Shown here: positions 9,668 through 19,169 of the stretch, piece after piece
Position numbering within the stretch: position 1 is the stretch's first letter
Layout: each line of letters opens with the position of its first letter
NCBI GenBank assembly: GCA_005777405.1
Contig: SXMH01000050.1
Span: forward strand, 1-49,814
Reading direction: 5' to 3'
Length of the DNA: 49,814 nucleotides
From: Actinomycetota bacterium
GTDB lineage: Bacteria; Actinomycetota; Actinomycetes; Actinomycetales; Microbacteriaceae
The notes under the pieces: model-generated
What the model was told of the DNA's origin: nothing
Databases searched by the model: none
The model's input: the letters and a program-made list of their open reading frames with translations, nothing else
Translations under genes and position numbers: made by a program

Positions 9668-11552
9668 GCACGCTCGTTCCGCCGAGCAAGACGACATTCG
9701 TGGCGCCGAGTCGCTCGATGTCGTAGAGCACTTGGCGTGGCACGCAGTTTGTCGGAACCAGGTACAGCGGGTCGTCACCGATTCCCGCCAACACGCTCCC
9801 CGCCAGAGCATCCGGATAGTTGAGCCCGGATGCCAGGTAGACCGTGTCAGCGCTTTCGAATCCGTATCCGTTGACATGCTGATTCGTGCGGTAGCGATCT
9901 GAGCCCCAGAGTCGACGCTCAGTCTCCGGTGTGAAGGGGTATCCGACGATGTCATCCCAGAGGTCATTGGTGACGGTTTTGCTGTCTCCTACTACGAGCT
10001 TTGTCTCCGAGCGCAATCTGTCGATCGCCAGGCTCGATGCGGTATCGATCGCGCGGCCGCTGGTGCCGTCGACACGTAATCCGTCGATGAGCAGAAGTGG
10101 TGAGTCGAGACGTGCCGCAAGCGGCGCCACCGACAACGCGTCGTGGAAGTTGCGGCCGCTCGCTATAGAAGTCGTCGACGACGTGCCCGGCCAGGTGTCA
10201 GCCACGATTGCACGCGAAGTCGCATAGCGATCTGCGCCCGACAGTCGCCGCACGGTGACACCTGGCAGAGCACTCCGCACCGCAGAAACAATTCCAGAGG
10301 GCAAGGCCGACGTTCCGCCGATGATCACCACTTCGGTCGGTGCGAGTCGCCTCAGTTCTGCGCGGGTGCTCGCGGGCAAAGTGGCGCCGCTCAAGAGCAG
10401 CGGCGCGTTCTCGACGGCCGCCGCGGGGGCGGCACTCAGAGCATCGGCGTATCCGAGTCCCGAAGCGAGGTACACCGTGGCCGCACCTTCAGGGAAAGCC
10501 TGCCGTGAGATCGCTGCTGCGGTTGCGTATCGTTCCGCACCAGAAATGCGAGTCACAGTAACGTCTGTGCCTGCTGTTGGCACAGAGCGAGTGGGTGCGG
10601 CAAACGACTGCACGCTGTTCTCAGTAGACACCCAGATCTCTGTTGTGCCCGGCCGTGCGGCAATCGCAAACTGTGGTTCGCCAATGGCGATCTCCTCGAC
10701 AGTTCGTTCCGTGAGGGGGTCGATCACGACGACATTGTTGCCGCCGGTCGTGCCGAGAACCAGCGTGCGGTCGAGGGTCGTGATGAGGTTTCGCGCCCCA
10801 TAGTCACTTGACCCCAGCGTTGTTCTCCACTTTCTCGGGGTTGAACCGAGGTCGAGAACCCAGGCGGTGGAGTAGCTGCCGGTGGGGCCGAAGACACGCT
10901 CGTTGCCAGCCGGAAACGCCATGTCGAATCCGGGTTCGGATCCGCTCGCTGAACGAGTGGTTACGCGGTTGTTTGACAGATCGAGGCGGTAGATGTGGAA
11001 GGGCGCGGGGGACGACTCCGCGAGCCACACGAAGTTTGTTCCAGGCTGTCGATTGAGGCCCGTCACTGGCCCCGGCGTCTCAATGGTCGTGTAACTGCTG
11101 AATGCCGGTGCGCCGACGACGCCCACCCAGTAGCTCGCGCTGGTGAAGTAGAGCTTTGTGCCGTCAGTCGAATACATGATGTCGTCGACCCGCGAGCCAA
11201 GATTCACTTCGCGAGTTGCGCCTGTCGACAGGGTGATGACGGTGAGTCCTCGCGCTGCGGCGTGGCCTGTGACGAGCGTGCGTCCATCCGGTGAGATCAC
11301 GATGCTGCCCGGCTGGTACTGCACCTCGAATGTTCTCAGTACGGCACCCGTCGAGGGGTTGATCTCTGAGACGCTGTCGGTGTCCCAGTTCGAGGTGTAG
11401 AGCCGTGATCCGTTCGATGAAAACACCATGTCGTAGGCGCCCCGCACGGCGACAGTGGTCGCAGCCGCCGGCGAACTCCCGATCGCGCTCACGTTGAGCA
11501 AACTCGCCAACACGAAAGCGACGCAAAAAAGGGCGAGAGCGCGAAACGTCAT
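9633..11552 (-). CDS. Secreted CWB2 protein with N-terminal YVTN-like beta-propeller
   Basis: Signal peptide MTFRALALFCVAFVLASLL; propeller-like repeats (AYDMVFSSNGSRLYTSNWDTDSVSEINPSTG); three CWB2 repeats (RISGAERYATAAAI, RLSGADRYATSRAI, RLWGSDRYRTNQHV). Confidence 0.9.
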   Translation of the reverse strand: MTFRALALFCVAFVLASLLNVSAIGSSPAAATTVAVRGAYDMVFSSNGSRLYTSNWDTDSVSEINPSTGAVLRTFEVQYQPGSIVISPDGRTLVTGHAAARGLTVITLSTGATREVNLGSRVDDIMYSTDGTKLYFTSASYWVGVVGAPAFSSYTTIETPGPVTGLNRQPGTNFVWLAESSPAPFHIYRLDLSNNRVTTRSASGSEPGFDMAFPAGNERVFGPTGSYSTAWVLDLGSTPRKWRTTLGSSDYGARNLITTLDRTLVLGTTGGNNVVVIDPLTERTVEEIAIGEPQFAIAARPGTTEIWVSTENSVQSFAAPTRSVPTAGTDVTVTRISGAERYATAAAISRQAFPEGAATVYLASGLGYADALSAAPAAAVENAPLLLSGATLPASTRAELRRLAPTEVVIIGGTSALPSGIVSAVRSALPGVTVRRLSGADRYATSRAIVADTWPGTSSTTSIASGRNFHDALSVAPLAARLDSPLLLIDGLRVDGTSGRAIDTASSLAIDRLRSETKLVVGDSKTVTNDLWDDIVGYPFTPETERRLWGSDRYRTNQHVNGYGFESADTVYLASGLNYPDALAGSVLAGIGDDPLYLVPTNCVPRQVLYDIERLGATNVVLLGGTSVLSSRVASLRSC

Positions 11553-11672
11553 GACACATACTTTCGATACGCGGGCGAGAGCCACAGTTGATACCGGAGG
11601 TGACAATGCGTCGCCTTCGAGCACACACTAGACGAACCCGAGGCCTTATCGGAACTCGCGCGATGGGGGAGG

Positions 11673-12782
11673 TCAGCGAGCCTCAGGCGCCGCGCGCAGG
11701 CTGAGCAACACTGAGGCTGCCGCGAGCCGCAGCGGGGCATCCCGCCGCAGAGAGTCAAGCAGCCGAGGTGTCAGCAGTGCGCGCGGGTGCGTGAAAGTGC
11801 GGCGCACAGCGAGGAGTGGGCGAAGGGCCTCGACGTCGACGCTCGACGTGAGCACAGCGACAATGCGCGCGTCGATGCGAGAGAGCGAGCGACGATAGTC
11901 GGGCGCGACGGGCGCGGCCCGGTCGAGCAGTTCGCGCGCGGTCGCGAGCGCCTCGTCGGCACCCTCGGTCTCGAGTCGGGCCGCCAGCTGCGGCAAGAGG
12001 TGGATGCGCACGATCTTCGTCACCGCGTGCGTGCGTGCGGCGGCCGACAGTCTGCTGAACCACGGCTCGTCGAGCAGCGCGCGAGGAGCGGCGAGCTCTG
12101 TGGCGAGAGGCTGCACTGTTTGCGTCACGCGCGTCGGCGCGTCGTCGCCGAGCACGTAGGCGGGGCGGCGGCTCGCGAGGCCGATGCGACGCCCGCTGTG
12201 CCACAGCTTGAGCGTGAAGGGCTGGTCGCTGCCGTTGGTTCCGCCCTGGGTGAAGGCGAGCTGTTCGGCGTGCACCGCATCGAGCGAGAAAAGCCCGCGC
12301 AGTGCGGTGCGATACACGAGCCGGTCGCGCACACCGTGCACCGTGCGGCGCGGCCACGGGCGCACGAGAGGGTTGCGCACGAGCCCGCCGCTCGCGTGCC
12401 GCTCGAGCGCGATGACGGCGTCGAGGCGGTCGCGTTCGGCGAGAGCGAGCCACGCCGCAAGGGCTCCGGGCTCGAGAGTGTCGTCGCTGTCGACGAAAGA
12501 CACGAAACGGGCATTCGCGTGGGCAAGTCCCACGGCGCGCGGCCCGGCCGGCGAGCGCTCGCCGTCGAGACACTCGCGCACGGTGGCCACGTCGCCCAAG
12601 CCTGCGGCAGTGAGGGCCGAGCAGAGTGCCGTCGACCGCAGGTTGTGCGCGACAACCGTGATGCGCACGTGCTCAGGGCCCAGCCCGCCAGCAAGCAACG
12701 ACTGTACGGTGCGCGCGATCGGCCTGCGAAGGTCGTGCACGGGCACGATGACCTCGACGTCGACCAGCTCAGGGCGACTCAC
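11673..12782 (-). CDS. Family 2 glycosyltransferase
   Basis: VDVEVIVPVHDLRRPIARTVQSLLAG, FVSFVDSDDTLEPGAL; GTG start at 12782 overlaps the upstream gene's stop. Confidence 0.8.
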   Translation of the reverse strand: MSRPELVDVEVIVPVHDLRRPIARTVQSLLAGGLGPEHVRITVVAHNLRSTALCSALTAAGLGDVATVRECLDGERSPAGPRAVGLAHANARFVSFVDSDDTLEPGALAAWLALAERDRLDAVIALERHASGGLVRNPLVRPWPRRTVHGVRDRLVYRTALRGLFSLDAVHAEQLAFTQGGTNGSDQPFTLKLWHSGRRIGLASRRPAYVLGDDAPTRVTQTVQPLATELAAPRALLDEPWFSRLSAAARTHAVTKIVRIHLLPQLAARLETEGADEALATARELLDRAAPVAPDYRRSLSRIDARIVAVLTSSVDVEALRPLLAVRRTFTHPRALLTPRLLDSLRRDAPLRLAAASVLLSLRAAPEAR

Positions 12783-13912
12783 GCTGCGACCTCGCGATAG
12801 ACCGCGTCGAGTTGTTCGGCGCTCGCCGCAAGACTGCGCTCGGCCACGACCCAGTTGCGGGCCCGCTCGCGCATTGCGCGGTGGGTTTCGGCCGGAAGGG
12901 CGAGCATCGACCGCAAGGCATCGAGCAGAGCCGGCTCGTCGCGCTCGGGCACGAGCACGCCCGTCTCGCCGTCCACAATCATCTCGGGCGTACCGCCGCT
13001 CGCGTAGGCGATGGCGGGGGTTCCGCACGCTTGCGCTTCGAGCAGCACGAGCCCGGCGGCTTCGCGCCACCGCCCGTCTTGCTGGGTCGGCAACACGAGC
13101 GCGTGCGCCGCGCGCATCGCGGCGCGCACTCCCTCACGAGGCAGACTGCCGAGCACCTCAATGTGCGGATGCTGCGCCGCGGCCGCGCGCAGCTCGCCCT
13201 CGAGCGGCCCCGCGCCGATGACCTGCAGCCGGTGCGGGGTAGTAGCCGCGAGCTCGATCGATGCCCGAAGTAGGTCGGGCAGCCCCTTGCGCACTGCGAG
13301 AGCGCCGACGAAGAGCAGCGCGGGCGGCTCGTCGTGCGACTCAGAGCCGTGCGGCTGCGAGCCCGAGTAGGGGGTGAAGAATTCGGCGTCGATGCCTTGG
13401 TAGTGCACGTCGAGCCGGTCGGCCGGAAAGCCTGCCGCGATGGCGCGGTCGGCGAGCGAACGGCTCACGGCCAGCAGACGGCGCGACTGCGCTATCGCGA
13501 GCTCAATGCCGCCGGCGTGAAACCTCGCGAGGGGAGTGCGCTCTGCCGCCTCAGCCGCGGCAACGTCATAGCCGTGCAGCGTCGTGACGAGCGGAACGCC
13601 CAACTGGCGGGCAGCGGAGGCGGGGCCGTGCATCCACGTGGCGAAGTGTTGGTGAATGAGGTCTGGCTCGGTGGCACGAATGCGGCGGGCGTGTGTTCCG
13701 CCGGCGGCGAGGGCGAGATACTGCCGCACCGACCACGGGCCGAGGCCGCGAGGCACGGCAGTGTCGACCACGATCGGCAACTGCGCATCGGTGACTTCAG
13801 CGGCACGGGCGAGCACGCGAAACTCGTGCCGGTCGGCCAACTGCAGCGCATGCTGCACCACAACGTAGAGCGGTGGAATCGGCAGCAGGCCGGTCGTGAC
13901 CGCGACTCTCAC
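12779..13912 (-). CDS. Family 4 glycosyltransferase
   Basis: DLIHQHFATWMHGPAS, VPLVTTLHGYDV, LLFVGALAVRKGLPDLLRA, EAQACGTPAIAYASGGTPEMI. Confidence 0.92.
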   Translation of the reverse strand: MRVAVTTGLLPIPPLYVVVQHALQLADRHEFRVLARAAEVTDAQLPIVVDTAVPRGLGPWSVRQYLALAAGGTHARRIRATEPDLIHQHFATWMHGPASAARQLGVPLVTTLHGYDVAAAEAAERTPLARFHAGGIELAIAQSRRLLAVSRSLADRAIAAGFPADRLDVHYQGIDAEFFTPYSGSQPHGSESHDEPPALLFVGALAVRKGLPDLLRASIELAATTPHRLQVIGAGPLEGELRAAAAQHPHIEVLGSLPREGVRAAMRAAHALVLPTQQDGRWREAAGLVLLEAQACGTPAIAYASGGTPEMIVDGETGVLVPERDEPALLDALRSMLALPAETHRAMRERARNWVVAERSLAASAEQLDAVYREVAA

Positions 13913-14307
13913 GAGCGGTCGCGGCCCTCAGACCGGCCGGTGGCGGCATCGAGCTGCGCTTCGAGTTCGGCGATGCGGTCGGCAAACCGGGCCTCGGTGA
14001 GGGCGATCTCGCGAGCGAGTTGGGTCGTGGTGCGGGTGAGCTGCACCGAGCGTTTGTACTCGCTCACCACATAGATGAGCGCGGCGACGAGAGCCAAGTA
14101 GAACAGCAGGTCGACGCCGCGACCCACGCCGACGAGGCGCGCGAGTTCTGACAGCAGCCCGGGCCAGATCACCACCACGACGCCAGCGATGAGCGCCACG
14201 AAGACCAGCAGCCGCCGAATGGCCTGGTGCCGCGGACTCGGCGTCGAGCGCACGAGATAGACGGCGATGCCCGCGAGGGCCACGACGAGGATGAGCTGGA
14301 ACCACAT
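13909..14307 (-). CDS. DUF2304-like small membrane protein
   Basis: 132 aa, N-terminal TM segments, coiled-coil C-terminus, next to a polyprenyl-phosphate GT2 as is typical of DUF2304. Confidence 0.7.
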   Translation of the reverse strand: MWFQLILVVALAGIAVYLVRSTPSPRHQAIRRLLVFVALIAGVVVVIWPGLLSELARLVGVGRGVDLLFYLALVAALIYVVSEYKRSVQLTRTTTQLAREIALTEARFADRIAELEAQLDAATGRSEGRDRS

Positions 14308-14319
14308 GGCCGATGCTCC

Positions 14320-15000
14320 CTAGTTGATGACGAGGTCGACGAGAATGTTCACCGAATTGAGCAGCGACTGCCCCTTCGCTTTCGAATACTCGGTGTAGAT
14401 GACATGCACGGGATGCTCCGCCCAGGGCAACCCGCTGCGACCGAGCTGCACCACGATCTCGGTGGCGTGCGCCATGCGGTCTTGCTTGAGGGCGAGCGAC
14501 TGCGCCGCATCGCGGCGCAGCACGCGCAAGCCGTTGTGAGCATCCGTGAGCTTGAGGCCCGTCGAGAGATTCGTGATCGCCACCGCGGTCTTGAGCACGA
14601 CAGTCTTGAGAAAGCCGGGCTGGGTGCGGTCGTCGAGGAAACGGCTGCCGAAGACGATCGCGAGGTTTTCGCCGCGCGCGCGAGCGAGCATGGCCTGGGC
14701 GTCGTCGATGCGGTGCTGGCCGTCGGCATCGAATGTCACGATGTACTCGCACCCCGGTTGGCTGCGCGCAAACTCGATGCCCGTCTGCAGCGCGGCGCCC
14801 TGCCCCAGGTTGTGCGGGTGCCGCACCACGCGCGCGCCAGCGGCCGCTGCCGCTGCGGCAGAGCCATCGCGTGAGCCGTCGTCGACGCAGACGACGTGGG
14901 CGAACTGCTCGAGCAACTCGGTCACGACACCGCCGATGACCTGCTCCTCGTTATAGAGGGGGATGACGATCCAGGCTGTCTCGTCGCGGTCGTCGGCCAT
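14320..15000 (-). CDS. Family 2 glycosyltransferase, dolichyl/polyprenyl-phosphate sugar synthase-like
   Basis: WIVIPLYNEEQVIGGVVTELLEQ, VVCVDDGSRDGSA, DADGQHRIDDA. Confidence 0.88.
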   Translation of the reverse strand: MADDRDETAWIVIPLYNEEQVIGGVVTELLEQFAHVVCVDDGSRDGSAAAAAAAGARVVRHPHNLGQGAALQTGIEFARSQPGCEYIVTFDADGQHRIDDAQAMLARARGENLAIVFGSRFLDDRTQPGFLKTVVLKTAVAITNLSTGLKLTDAHNGLRVLRRDAAQSLALKQDRMAHATEIVVQLGRSGLPWAEHPVHVIYTEYSKAKGQSLLNSVNILVDLVIN

Positions 15001-15068
15001 GCGCTCATTCTGTCAGAGGCCGTTCTTCTCGCGTTCCGCTGCCGGTGGGCCGATAGCCTGGGGTCGAC

Positions 15069-16208
15069 ATGCGCATCGTGCTCGCTACTCGCCTCTATGC
15101 TCCCGAGTCTGCCGTGGCTGCGGCGCGACTCGCGGCGATCGTTTCGGGGCTGTTGGAGCGCGGGCACGAGGTCGAGGTGCTGACGAGTCGTGCCCCTCGT
15201 GGCGCAGCCGGCGCGTCTCCCGGCAGTCGGGTGCGGCGGTGGCCCGTGCTGCGCGATACCCAGGGCGCGGTGCGCGGATACGTGCCCTACCTGAGCTTCG
15301 ATGCCCCGCTGCTGCTGCGGCTGCTCGTGGTGCGCCGCCCCGATCTCGTGCTGGTCGAACCGCCTCCGACGACCGGCACCGTCGTGCGCTGGGCGGCGGC
15401 ACTGCGTCGCATTCCCTATGTCTATCTCGCGGCCGACATCGTGAGCGACGCTGCTGAGCAAGCAGGAACGTCGGGCTGGGTGGTGCGCGCCGTGCGCCGT
15501 CTCGAGCGGCTCGCCGTGACGCGTGCATCTCTCGTGCTCACGGTCTCGCGCGACTTCGCCGCGCGGCTGCGGCAGCTCGGCGTGCCCGACGATCAGCTCG
15601 CCATCATCGGCAACGGTGCCGACACACGGGTGTACGACTCGCAGGGTGCGCGAGCGGGAGGCGAGCATCCCTTCGTGCTGTACGCAGGCACGGCGAGCGA
15701 GGTGCACGGGCCCGAAGTGCTCGTCGAGGCGATCGCGCGCGTGCCCGAGTTGCGCGTGGTGTTTCTGGGTGGCGGCACGCGACACGCAGCTCTCGCGGCG
15801 CTCGGCGCACGGCTCGCACCGGGGCGCGTCGAAGTGCTGCCCACCGTGCCCGCGGCTGAGGCCGCTGCTTGGTCGCGGGGTGCTCTCGTGTCGGTCGCGA
15901 CGATCGCGCCCGCGCGCAGCGAGCACGGCTACCCGTTCTTTCCGGCGAAGCTGCACGCTGCGGCCTTGTGCGGCACGCCGATTCTGCACGTGGGTGACGG
16001 GCCGGGTGCCGCCTTCGCGACGGAGGCTCCGCTCGGCACCGCGGTGCCCTACGACGCCGAGGCGGTCGCCGAGGCCCTGCGCGGGATGCTCGCCGCCCCC
16101 GCCTCGCCCACGGCCCGCACACAGTTCTCAGAGTGGGCTCGCGAGCGCGTGTCACTCGACGCCGTGGCGCGCCGCGCGGCGGAGGCCCTCGAGGGGCTCG
16201 CATCGTGA
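15069..16208 (+). CDS. Family 4 glycosyltransferase (WbuB-like)
   Basis: MRIVLATRLYAPESAVAAARLAAIVSGLLERGHEVEVLTSRAP; LVLYAGTASEVHGPEVLVEA-type GT-B C-domain. Confidence 0.87.
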   Translation: MRIVLATRLYAPESAVAAARLAAIVSGLLERGHEVEVLTSRAPRGAAGASPGSRVRRWPVLRDTQGAVRGYVPYLSFDAPLLLRLLVVRRPDLVLVEPPPTTGTVVRWAAALRRIPYVYLAADIVSDAAEQAGTSGWVVRAVRRLERLAVTRASLVLTVSRDFAARLRQLGVPDDQLAIIGNGADTRVYDSQGARAGGEHPFVLYAGTASEVHGPEVLVEAIARVPELRVVFLGGGTRHAALAALGARLAPGRVEVLPTVPAAEAAAWSRGALVSVATIAPARSEHGYPFFPAKLHAAALCGTPILHVGDGPGAAFATEAPLGTAVPYDAEAVAEALRGMLAAPASPTARTQFSEWARERVSLDAVARRAAEALEGLAS

Positions 16209-17392
16209 GCGCGCTCAAGAAGCTCGTGGGCCGCACCCTGCGCCTGCTGCCCGACTCACTCGCCGGGCGCCTGCTGCCAGGGGAGTATCGAGTCAGACCC
16301 GGGCAGGTGCCCCCGCCGAGCCCGGTTCCCGAGACGCCCGTGCGGCTCTACGTGGCGCCAGCGAACTTCGCCGGGCAGGCCTACCGTTGGGCGCGCGCTG
16401 TCGAACAGCACCTGCCCGGTGTGGGCGCGATCAACGTCATGGAAGTCACGGCGACGGGCTTCCGGCACGCCGCCGACGTGGCGGTGCCGCGCGGCGTGCA
16501 TGCAGCATCCCGACGATGGCAACGGGCCGAGCGCGCGGTGGTGCCCCGCTTCACCCACCTCATGGTCGAGGCGGAACGCCGGCCGGTCGGCAATGTGCTC
16601 GTCGAGTCGATCGAGCAGCAGATCGCGTGGGCGCAGCAGCACGGTCTCGCGGTGGCGATGCTGTCGCACGGCAGCGACCTGCGCGACCCCGTTGCGCACC
16701 GCGAGCGCGAGGTCGACTCGCCCTTTCACGGCGTACTCGGCGCGCCGCAGATCGAGCACTATGAGCGGCTCACCCGTCACAACCGCACCCTTCTCGAGCA
16801 ACTGGGCCTGCCCGTCTTCGTCTCGACCCCTGACTTGCTTCTCGACTACGCCACCGCGACGTGGCTGCCGGTGGTCGTGGATGCCGCGCCCTGGTCGGGC
16901 GGCCCTGCACCGCTCGAGCGGGCTCGCCCCGTCGTGGTGCACGCACCGAGCCGCGCGGCCATGAAGGGTACGGCGCTCATCGAACCAACACTGCGCGCGC
17001 TGCACGATGAAGGAGTCATCCAGTACCGCCGACTCGAGGGTGTTCCGCACGCCGAGATGCCCGCTGCCTACCGCGAGGCCGACATCGTGCTCGATCAGTT
17101 TTCGCTCGGCATCTACGGCGTGGCCGTGGTCGAGGCGCTCGCCGCGGGCCGTGTGGTCATCAGCCACGTTGCCGAGCACTCGAGGGCCGTGGTGCGTCAG
17201 CAGACCGGGCTCGAGCTGCCCGTCGTGCAGGCTCGGGCCGCCCAGCTCGAGTCTCTCCTGCGTCGACTCACGGGCGACGCCGCCGCGCGAGAGTCGGCAG
17301 TGGCGACCGCTGCGCTCGGCCCCGCCTTCGCGTCGGCAGTGCATGACGGTCGTCGCTCAGCCGAGGCGCTGCGCCCCTTCTTGCTCGGCTGA
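16205..17392 (+). CDS. Putative GT-B-like glycosyltransferase (paralogue of 22343-23572)
   Basis: GTG at 16205 overlaps the preceding stop; VRLYVAPANFAGQAYRWARA, LPVFVSTPDLLLDYA, YREADIVLDQFSLGIYGVAVVEALAAGRVVISHV. Confidence 0.75.
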   Translation: MSALKKLVGRTLRLLPDSLAGRLLPGEYRVRPGQVPPPSPVPETPVRLYVAPANFAGQAYRWARAVEQHLPGVGAINVMEVTATGFRHAADVAVPRGVHAASRRWQRAERAVVPRFTHLMVEAERRPVGNVLVESIEQQIAWAQQHGLAVAMLSHGSDLRDPVAHREREVDSPFHGVLGAPQIEHYERLTRHNRTLLEQLGLPVFVSTPDLLLDYATATWLPVVVDAAPWSGGPAPLERARPVVVHAPSRAAMKGTALIEPTLRALHDEGVIQYRRLEGVPHAEMPAAYREADIVLDQFSLGIYGVAVVEALAAGRVVISHVAEHSRAVVRQQTGLELPVVQARAAQLESLLRRLTGDAAARESAVATAALGPAFASAVHDGRRSAEALRPFLLG

Positions 17393-17394
17393 AC

Positions 17395-19074
17395 TCAGCA
17401 GGTGCGCAGCGCGGCCACGCGCGAACTGAGGGCGCTCGTGCCGCCCACGAGCACCACGTCATCGGTGCCCTGAGTCAAGAGCAGATTGCGCAATTGGGGC
17501 CGGACGCAATCGGGAGTACTCAAGTGCAGCGGGCCGCCGAGTTCGACGGCAAGAGGTGCCGCCCCGAGGGCGTCAGGAAACTGGAGGCCGTTCGCGATCA
17601 CGGCGCCCTCGGCCGAGTCGAAGAAGAAATCGTTGATCAGTTCGCCCGTGGCAAAGCGGTCTGAACCAGCAAAGCGGTAGACATCTCCGAGCCCATAGTC
17701 GTTCTGCCATCGGTTCACGGCAAGCGCAGAGACGGCCGAGTGGCCGCCAGCCACGTAGATCATGCTCGGCTCATAGTCGTTCAGCACGTCGATGGTGGTT
17801 GCACTGAATCTGTCGAGATCACCGTTCACGAGGAGTACGGGAAAGCGTTCAGATCCGGCTGCAGCCGCAGCCGCGAGCGCGTCGGCGAAGTTCGCACCCG
17901 TTGCGATGAACATGCGGTGGCGTGGCGACGACCAGTTTCCCGATTGCACGAGCCGGGCCGACGTCTCGTAGCGGTTGTCCCCGGCGATCCGGCCGACCTC
18001 GCCACCCCACCCAGACAGCAGATCCTCCAGCCGGCGCTCCACCGCTCGAGACACCACGGCGGTGCCGCCGACGATCGTGACGAACTGAGGCTCGAGTCGT
18101 CGAAGCTCCGCAACGGTCGCAGCGGGAAGGCTGCTGGGCGGTGTCAGCAGCAGGGAAGCGCCTTGGCTGGCGGCGACCGGTGCGGCGCTGAGGGCGTCGG
18201 CGAACGACTCGCCGCTCGCAATGAAGACTTGGAAGACTCCGCCCTCTGGGTTGAGCCGTTGCGAGGTGCGAACACTCGTCTCATAACGGTTCGCACCAGA
18301 AAGTCGATCGACCTGCGGGTTCCACGTCGGAGCCACGATCGAGCCTGCGGCTTCGACCTCGCCCGAGGTCAGTGTGAACTGCGTGGCGTCATCGGTGTCA
18401 TCCGTGCCCGGGTGAAAAGTACGGCCGGTGGCGAGCGCTCCGGTCGCCGATCGGGTCTCGAGCACGTACGTGCCGATGGGGAGTCCGTCGAACACGAAGC
18501 TGCCGTTCGACAGCGTCCGGGTGCGGTCGATGGCGATCCACTCGCCCGAGTCATTCTGCCGATGTGCCGTGACGGCGACGCGGTTGCCAGCGCTGGAACC
18601 GCCCGCCGTCTGCACCGTACCGCTGAGCGAGGCAGCGGGCCGGAGTGTCACAGTGATGTCGCGCTCGGCCGAGTCTGGCCAGTCGATGAGGCGAACCGTC
18701 GCGAGCGAGGCGTCGACGACGTCGTTTTCGAAGGTCGGAACTACTCGGTGGCCCGCATAAGCGTTTCCCGCGACCTCGACTCGCAAGTACGCGTCATAAC
18801 CCGCGTAGTTGTCCCAGCTTCTCACCAAGACTCGGCCATCGCTGCCCGTATTCTCGGCGCTGGCGGTGAAGCCCGGAGTGTCGCCGTGCAGACTGTGATC
18901 AAGTCGAACGCGCGCGCCCACGACGGGCGTTGGCCCTGTGCCGTCGTCGAACACGACGAGCACGCGCAGTCGCACATCTGCCGCTGCGGGTGACGCCACT
19001 CCGAGCGGTATCACCAACGCGGCGAGCAGAACGGTGGCGGCGGTGATGCCCACGCGGGCGCGACGACGAAGCAT
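17395..19074 (-). CDS. Secreted CWB2 protein with Cna-B/carboxypeptidase-regulatory-like N-domain
   Basis: Signal peptide; SLSGTVQTAGGSSAGNRVAV...SFVFDGLPIGTYVLETRS; RLSGANRYETSVRT, RIAGDNRYETSARL, RFAGSDRFATGELI repeats. Confidence 0.9.
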   Translation of the reverse strand: MLRRRARVGITAATVLLAALVIPLGVASPAAADVRLRVLVVFDDGTGPTPVVGARVRLDHSLHGDTPGFTASAENTGSDGRVLVRSWDNYAGYDAYLRVEVAGNAYAGHRVVPTFENDVVDASLATVRLIDWPDSAERDITVTLRPAASLSGTVQTAGGSSAGNRVAVTAHRQNDSGEWIAIDRTRTLSNGSFVFDGLPIGTYVLETRSATGALATGRTFHPGTDDTDDATQFTLTSGEVEAAGSIVAPTWNPQVDRLSGANRYETSVRTSQRLNPEGGVFQVFIASGESFADALSAAPVAASQGASLLLTPPSSLPAATVAELRRLEPQFVTIVGGTAVVSRAVERRLEDLLSGWGGEVGRIAGDNRYETSARLVQSGNWSSPRHRMFIATGANFADALAAAAAAGSERFPVLLVNGDLDRFSATTIDVLNDYEPSMIYVAGGHSAVSALAVNRWQNDYGLGDVYRFAGSDRFATGELINDFFFDSAEGAVIANGLQFPDALGAAPLAVELGGPLHLSTPDCVRPQLRNLLLTQGTDDVVLVGGTSALSSRVAALRTC

Positions 19075-19169
19075 GAGTTCCTCTCAGGGGTGTCTGCGCT
19101 CACCGTAGCCGACGGATGAGTGCAATGTCGACAACACCGAACGAGCACTCCCAGCCCGCTCGCTGAGCG

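Noticed and set aside
17740-18993. 417-aa plus-strand ORF
   Set aside because: Antisense to the CWB2 gene 17395-19074; no recognisable protein family
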